This document shows positions 59,804 to 64,000 of a DNA stretch of 64,000 nucleotides, one piece after another. Position 1 is the stretch's first letter. Every line of letters starts with the position of its first letter. The translations under genes and the position numbers were made by a program. The stretch lies in contig OU612068.1 of assembly GCA_914767715.1 (NCBI GenBank), forward strand, positions 14,198,001 through 14,262,000, in the 5' to 3' direction. Source of the DNA: Membranipora membranacea (lineage: Eukaryota > Bryozoa > Gymnolaemata > Cheilostomatida > Membraniporidae). Below the pieces are notes generated by a model that made no database searches, was not told the DNA's origin, and saw nothing but the letters and a program-made list of their open reading frames with translations.

Positions 59804-60010
59804 CACACCGATCACGTGATATACTATTGCATGTGTATCTCTGATCGATAGAGAGTGAATCAATTCACTTAGAACGAGTACCATCACAAGGAGTTTGGTG
59901 TGACGACCCCGTGTTCAATTTTATTAATTAGGGGTGGGTACATGTTAGGTAATACTACTAAACCATCTATCAGCTCATCATAACTATGACTTCCTGCTTG
60001 TCCTTGCCTC
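59804..60010. mobile_element. MITE, family F5, inverted partial copy
   Basis: CACACCGATCACGTGAT, ACTATTGCATGTGTATCTCT and CAAGGAGTTTGGTGTGAC follow in the order expected for the reverse complement of 38799-39012. The right end is not clear. The minus-strand open frame 60084-59884 overlaps it and is not a gene. Confidence 0.75.
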
Positions 60011-60019
60011 AGTGCAAAC

Positions 60020-61720
60020 CTCGTTGCATAATAGGTATGGGCTTCAGATTTATAGCCCTGCTTAATAATAAATAGCTCGGACATAAATTGTATAAAATTA
60101 CAAAGCTTTCAAGAAATATAAAATATGTGCATACATAAATTAAGGCTTTTTTGTCTGAAAGCAGTGTGCCTTTCTCCATTTAGTTCTGGTGTCTGTGTGT
60201 TGATCCGGATATCGATGTAGACTCCATCTCTTTAACCCAGCAACCAGTTAACTAAAGTCACATTATGCAGTTCTTTATTGGGTAAATCATGTAGTTACCA
60301 TTCAATACTACTGAGTCATGAAACATAATTTCTAAGATTTGCATTAAAACCTAATACATGCCTCATTTATAGTTTGGAGGGATTATTTGGTCGAACACAC
60401 TCTGCTGGAGCTTGGGTATGTAAGGCTATGCCTGGAAGCAGCGAGTAATCATTTCTTTTCTGGATGGCTACCACTGACTTCGGAGTTGCCTGTACTCGCT
60501 ATTCCAATATCTCCTCTGCTTTGATCTGTTTTCATTTTCTAAAATGACGTTGCTGAAAACTATTATGTTGGCAATTTTCCCTCTTGTGATGTACTTTTTA
60601 AATCAGATAAGAAAACTGGTTTCCGAGTACTGGTTGGGCTTGCCAACACTTGGAAAATTGAAAAGATTGAAGTTCCTGAAACGTAGGCGTAACTCCTTCC
60701 TGAAACCATGTTGAAAGTTTCTTCTATCTTGGTGGCCGGAATCTTTTATCGTGCGGTGCTCCATTGCATGCAATATGCTAAAAACTTGATGCAAAAGTGC
60801 TTTATTGTGTGAATTTTACCCTCTTCCCTGTCTTACCTAAGTACATGACGCGAATCATGAATGAAAAGATTCTATCATCATTGTCCAACAGGAAAAAAGA
60901 TTGAAAAAATTTATTTTGTAAGCGGATATGACTGGCATACTTTGCATGGAATAAGAACCGATTGTCCGACATGTGACCAGCCACCGCTAAGTCCGTGCCT
61001 AACTTGCAAGTTTAGGCCTATACAATAGCATTAAACATGCAACAGGTGTTTTATCATGTACCAGCTTTTCTCTGTGATTGAACTATCGAACCAAGTATAT
61101 CAAGTAAAGAGTTATGAAAGCATGATCTTGCTCTTTTCTATTTATGATGAAACAGTTAAAAATAACTATGAATAAGTAGGTTGTCTCCTAAAGTTGAGAT
61201 GAGAATTATGTCATTAACATTGTTAGCCCCTAGGATCTGCCATAAAAAGTGAAATTTAGTGTCATTCTCATGTATGGAGTCATATATGACTTTGATTGAC
61301 CAAACTATTTATGATATGCATTCCTTATATGGATAAATATGGTAGGAGGAGGTTCAACAGCAAAAGTCCAAAGTCACTCTTGGTATCGAACTGATATGGC
61401 CTACATATTTTGCAAGTGATACAAAGCATTTCTTGCAGAATTAGATCAGATCAGGTCAAATCATAGCGATTTATTGGACTATTGGTCAACCCAATGCTAT
61501 TTCGATGAGACCATTGGGGTGTAGATTAAGGTCTTGGATATTTCTATCACCCTTATAATGATATCATTGATTTGCTATCCCTGGGAATTCCACTGCATTA
61601 CGTTGTGGTACACTGCGACGATAGATATAAAAAGAGAGTTTTTATTTCTATGACTGCAACCAAGGTGTCTCTTTATAATGACCACCAAATCCTTAATAAC
61701 ACACTTCCATCCTTCCTGTT
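60020..61720. other. Non-coding DNA, nothing recognised
   Basis: Short frames only. No splice-supported exons are recognised. Confidence 0.45.
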
Positions 61721-61724
61721 GCAG

Positions 61725-61830
61725 ACAGAAAGCCTGGTACAACAGACAATCAGTGGTTACACCAATATCTGGAGAAAGAATACATCGCTGTCGGAGGCTG
61801 TGGTCTTCCTGATGTGCTGCCAAAGTTTAG
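61725..61830 (+). CDS. Candidate coding exon, unrecognised
   Basis: A strong acceptor (CCATCCTTCCTGTTGCAG) and a donor TTTAG|GTAACA bracket 106 nt with two open frames. One reads RKPGTTDNQWLHQYLEKEYI followed by AVGGCGLPDVLPKF and looks like real protein; the other is part of a longer open frame whose C-terminal part lies in a MITE. I do not recognise the family and saw no partner exon before the window end. Confidence 0.35.
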
Positions 61831-61899
61831 GTAACACCATTTTTGTTTTAAATAGAATCTCCTTGTATCAACCATCTGCGACAAACCATCGTGTCTATG

Positions 61900-62014
61900 C
61901 TAGATCAAGTTTAATCCTATTGCCTGCATTCCAGTTGCTCCCTTCCGCTGGTCACCCCGCTGCGGTGTTACCAGTGGATCGTGAGCAACTCTGAAGGGAA
62001 CCAAACTCGGTCTA
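61900..62014. mobile_element. MITE-like element, family F2, second copy
   Basis: It starts CTAGATCAAGTTTAATCC and ends AACCAAACTCGGTCTA, with internal TTGCCTGCATTCCAGTTGCT facing AGCAACTCTGAAG. The order and ends match 32479-32602. Confidence 0.85.
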
Positions 62015-62019
62015 TATCT

Positions 62020-64000
62020 ATGCCTATATATTTGAAACGGTCTCACTGCCTTGTTCATGCATCACCTCTGATTGTGAGCTAAATTAGACTCACACTGTCA
62101 CAGGAGCCTGTCAGACTTATGGGGTTGTAATAAATTGGTCAATTGCCTGGTGTGGTCATCATGAAAGTAAAGTTGGAATAAATTGTGGTAGTGTTTTTTT
62201 CTGTGAATGTGAGGATCGTGTCAATATTATATGTTATCATTGGCTTTATCTAAATATCTATCTATTCTAGCTAAAATCTGAGTAAATCGCGTTGTCATTG
62301 TTGACGCACCATATCAATAAAAAAACGTTCTCATCACATAAAGATATGACTAGCCAACCTGACTTCGAAATGAGTGAAAAACTGCTTTGTCAAAAACCAT
62401 CCTATTCTTTTCCATTAGGTAATAATTGGTCAGCTTAGTTAATAAAATTGCCCATCATGCCATCAAAATTAGGACGTTTCAGCTCAACACTACTAATTTA
62501 TTCCCTCATAATAAGCTATTGAAGTTTGAAACTGGTTGATTAAAAACATTTCAATAAAAATAGATGTAAGATGTAATATCTCATCTAATAAGTTTTTAGA
62601 TTGCATTTCATGTGCAGACTACCTGCTAATGACCTGATAGAGTTAACAGTCCTTCCTCTAACTGATATTAATGCTCACATGTTCAAATCACACTTATAGC
62701 TAATGACCAAATAAGGTTGATTGTCCTCCGTAATGGCTACATTAATGTCCATGTGGGCCTCCAGGCCTACGTTATCTCTCAGCTGCAAGGGACGGTTACG
62801 TGGACTGCATTGGGCTTTTTTTTAAATATTGGCCTTGGTTAGTTTAAGCCTTATTAGCTTCTTAATTTTTAAGCACATACATTAATTTCATTCTGGGTCT
62901 ATTGGATTTTGCAAAACGTTTCATGACTCAAGATTGTTTGTGTATGAGACATGATACGCAACCACCTGTCTACAAACTGCCTCAACTCGGCCCTGTCACG
63001 CGGCCACTTACAAAAAGTAGCCTCGTGACAGGGCTAGCCAGAACCTTATCGAAATCTTCTTCCTAAAATGCAGTATAACATATCATATTAATTGGTTGGT
63101 TGTGTCGGCTTGACTCCCTATGTAAGATTCCTTACTGCTACCACCGGAAACCTGTTGCCTCCTGTCACCACGTTCCCATGGACATGTGTCAGCAAGTGCT
63201 ATGATGAGTCACTACCCAAAGATGTTTCTAAATTAATGTAGTCCATGCACCACACTACACTATTATATTAGATCTCAAACCTCTAATCCTAACATTTGCT
63301 TTTGTGGCCTATATAATATTTATAACTTTTTATAACTATAGCATCATTCTTTGGTTTAATCCGATCAGGACAGTAGTAATTTTATGGCTAGTGGTCTTGA
63401 ATGATGGGAACTACTGCCGCCATACCAACAGCCATACAACATCTGCGTTGTAAGCTTCTGGGTTTGAAAAAAACCATTAATTACTTATAGCAGAAATGAG
63501 CCATAACTTTTAAACTAATGATCCCTAGTTTTTATTTATATGAATGGAATTGCTTGGCGAGCCGTCATTAAATTACTATGCAAATTCATCATAATTATTG
63601 CGGCTAAATGTAATCTTGTAGTTTTTGATCATTTAAATTAGCGGGGAAATGTTACACTAGTGTCTGGTTTTATTTGCTCCAAAGAAAGTTGTTTTGTTCC
63701 AAGTATTGTCAGTCATCAACCAAAAAACGAGCTGAGGACAATAATTGAAGGCACATTGCGGTTATGTAATGGTTCATTTAATATTCTATTTTGATTTATA
63801 TTTGGGCTTTGGTGATTTATTGTAAATTAAAATGGTCCTTGCTAGATGTCGAAATGATAATAATGGCCGGCAAATAATAGTGTCTTCCAGATGGCCAACT
63901 GATTTATTAAACTATAATGATAATATTGTAAGGCTGTTGCCATCAATTCTATGTAATGGACAGCCCTGTCATTTAGGAGAAAAACTAGGTGTAAATGAAG
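62020..64000. other. Non-coding DNA with a short F1 foldback
   Basis: No gene is recognised. 62990-63034 is a hairpin of GCCCTGTCACG and its complement around CGGCCACTTACAAAAAGTAG, a shorter relative of the F1 element at 10554-10632. Confidence 0.55.

Noticed and set aside
61572-61994. 140-codon open frame as a gene
   Set aside because: Its C-terminal third lies in the F2 MITE and it crosses a strong splice acceptor and donor.

Overview
The window reads as animal nuclear DNA. It is AT-rich, its genes are split by GT-AG introns, and it carries a mitochondrial creatine kinase, an enzyme of animals and their closest relatives. The abundant foldback elements, LINE debris and tRNA-derived SINE, with no vertebrate-type repeats that I recognise, suggest an aquatic invertebrate. 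I cannot name the species.

Four conserved genes can be joined exon by exon with matching splice phases. They are RBM48 (+, 21.3-24.7 kb, a minor-spliceosome factor), mitochondrial creatine kinase (+, 27.3-31.3 kb, complete, 420 residues), an OSGIN-type flavoprotein (-, 42.0-32.9 kb, complete, 498 residues) and RMI2 (+, 43.0-46.0 kb, complete, 153 residues, BLM dissolvasome). OSGIN and RMI2 are head to head across about 1.06 kb. Creatine kinase and OSGIN are convergent. A fifth complete model is a 234-residue ankyrin-like protein (-, 10.4-8.4 kb). An SGNH/GDSL-hydrolase gene (-, 15.2-14.5 kb) lies next to a decayed copy of itself (-, 17.06-16.55 kb). An orphan LDL-receptor class A exon sits at 52.4 kb.

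Layout: 0-3.4 kb is LINE debris, with a reverse transcriptase broken by stops, a frameshift and a 0.6 kb insertion. 3.5-8.3 kb is non-coding with one candidate exon and a 126-bp tandem duplication. 8.4-10.8 kb is the ankyrin-like gene. 11-13 kb is LINE debris and unexplained DNA. 14-17 kb is the SGNH pair. 17-21 kb is non-coding with a foldback element. 21-46 kb is the gene-rich core. 46-64 kb is almost gene-free, with hairpins, tandem repeats and MITE copies.

The gene products do not form one pathway and look like ordinary neighbours. The most unusual signal is structural. There are many short, near-perfect palindromes and foldback elements, including a four-unit array of 31-bp repeats in which every unit holds a perfect palindrome and the whole array sits inside a larger inverted repeat (35.41-35.58 kb). 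At least five inverted-repeat families occur in two or more copies here.
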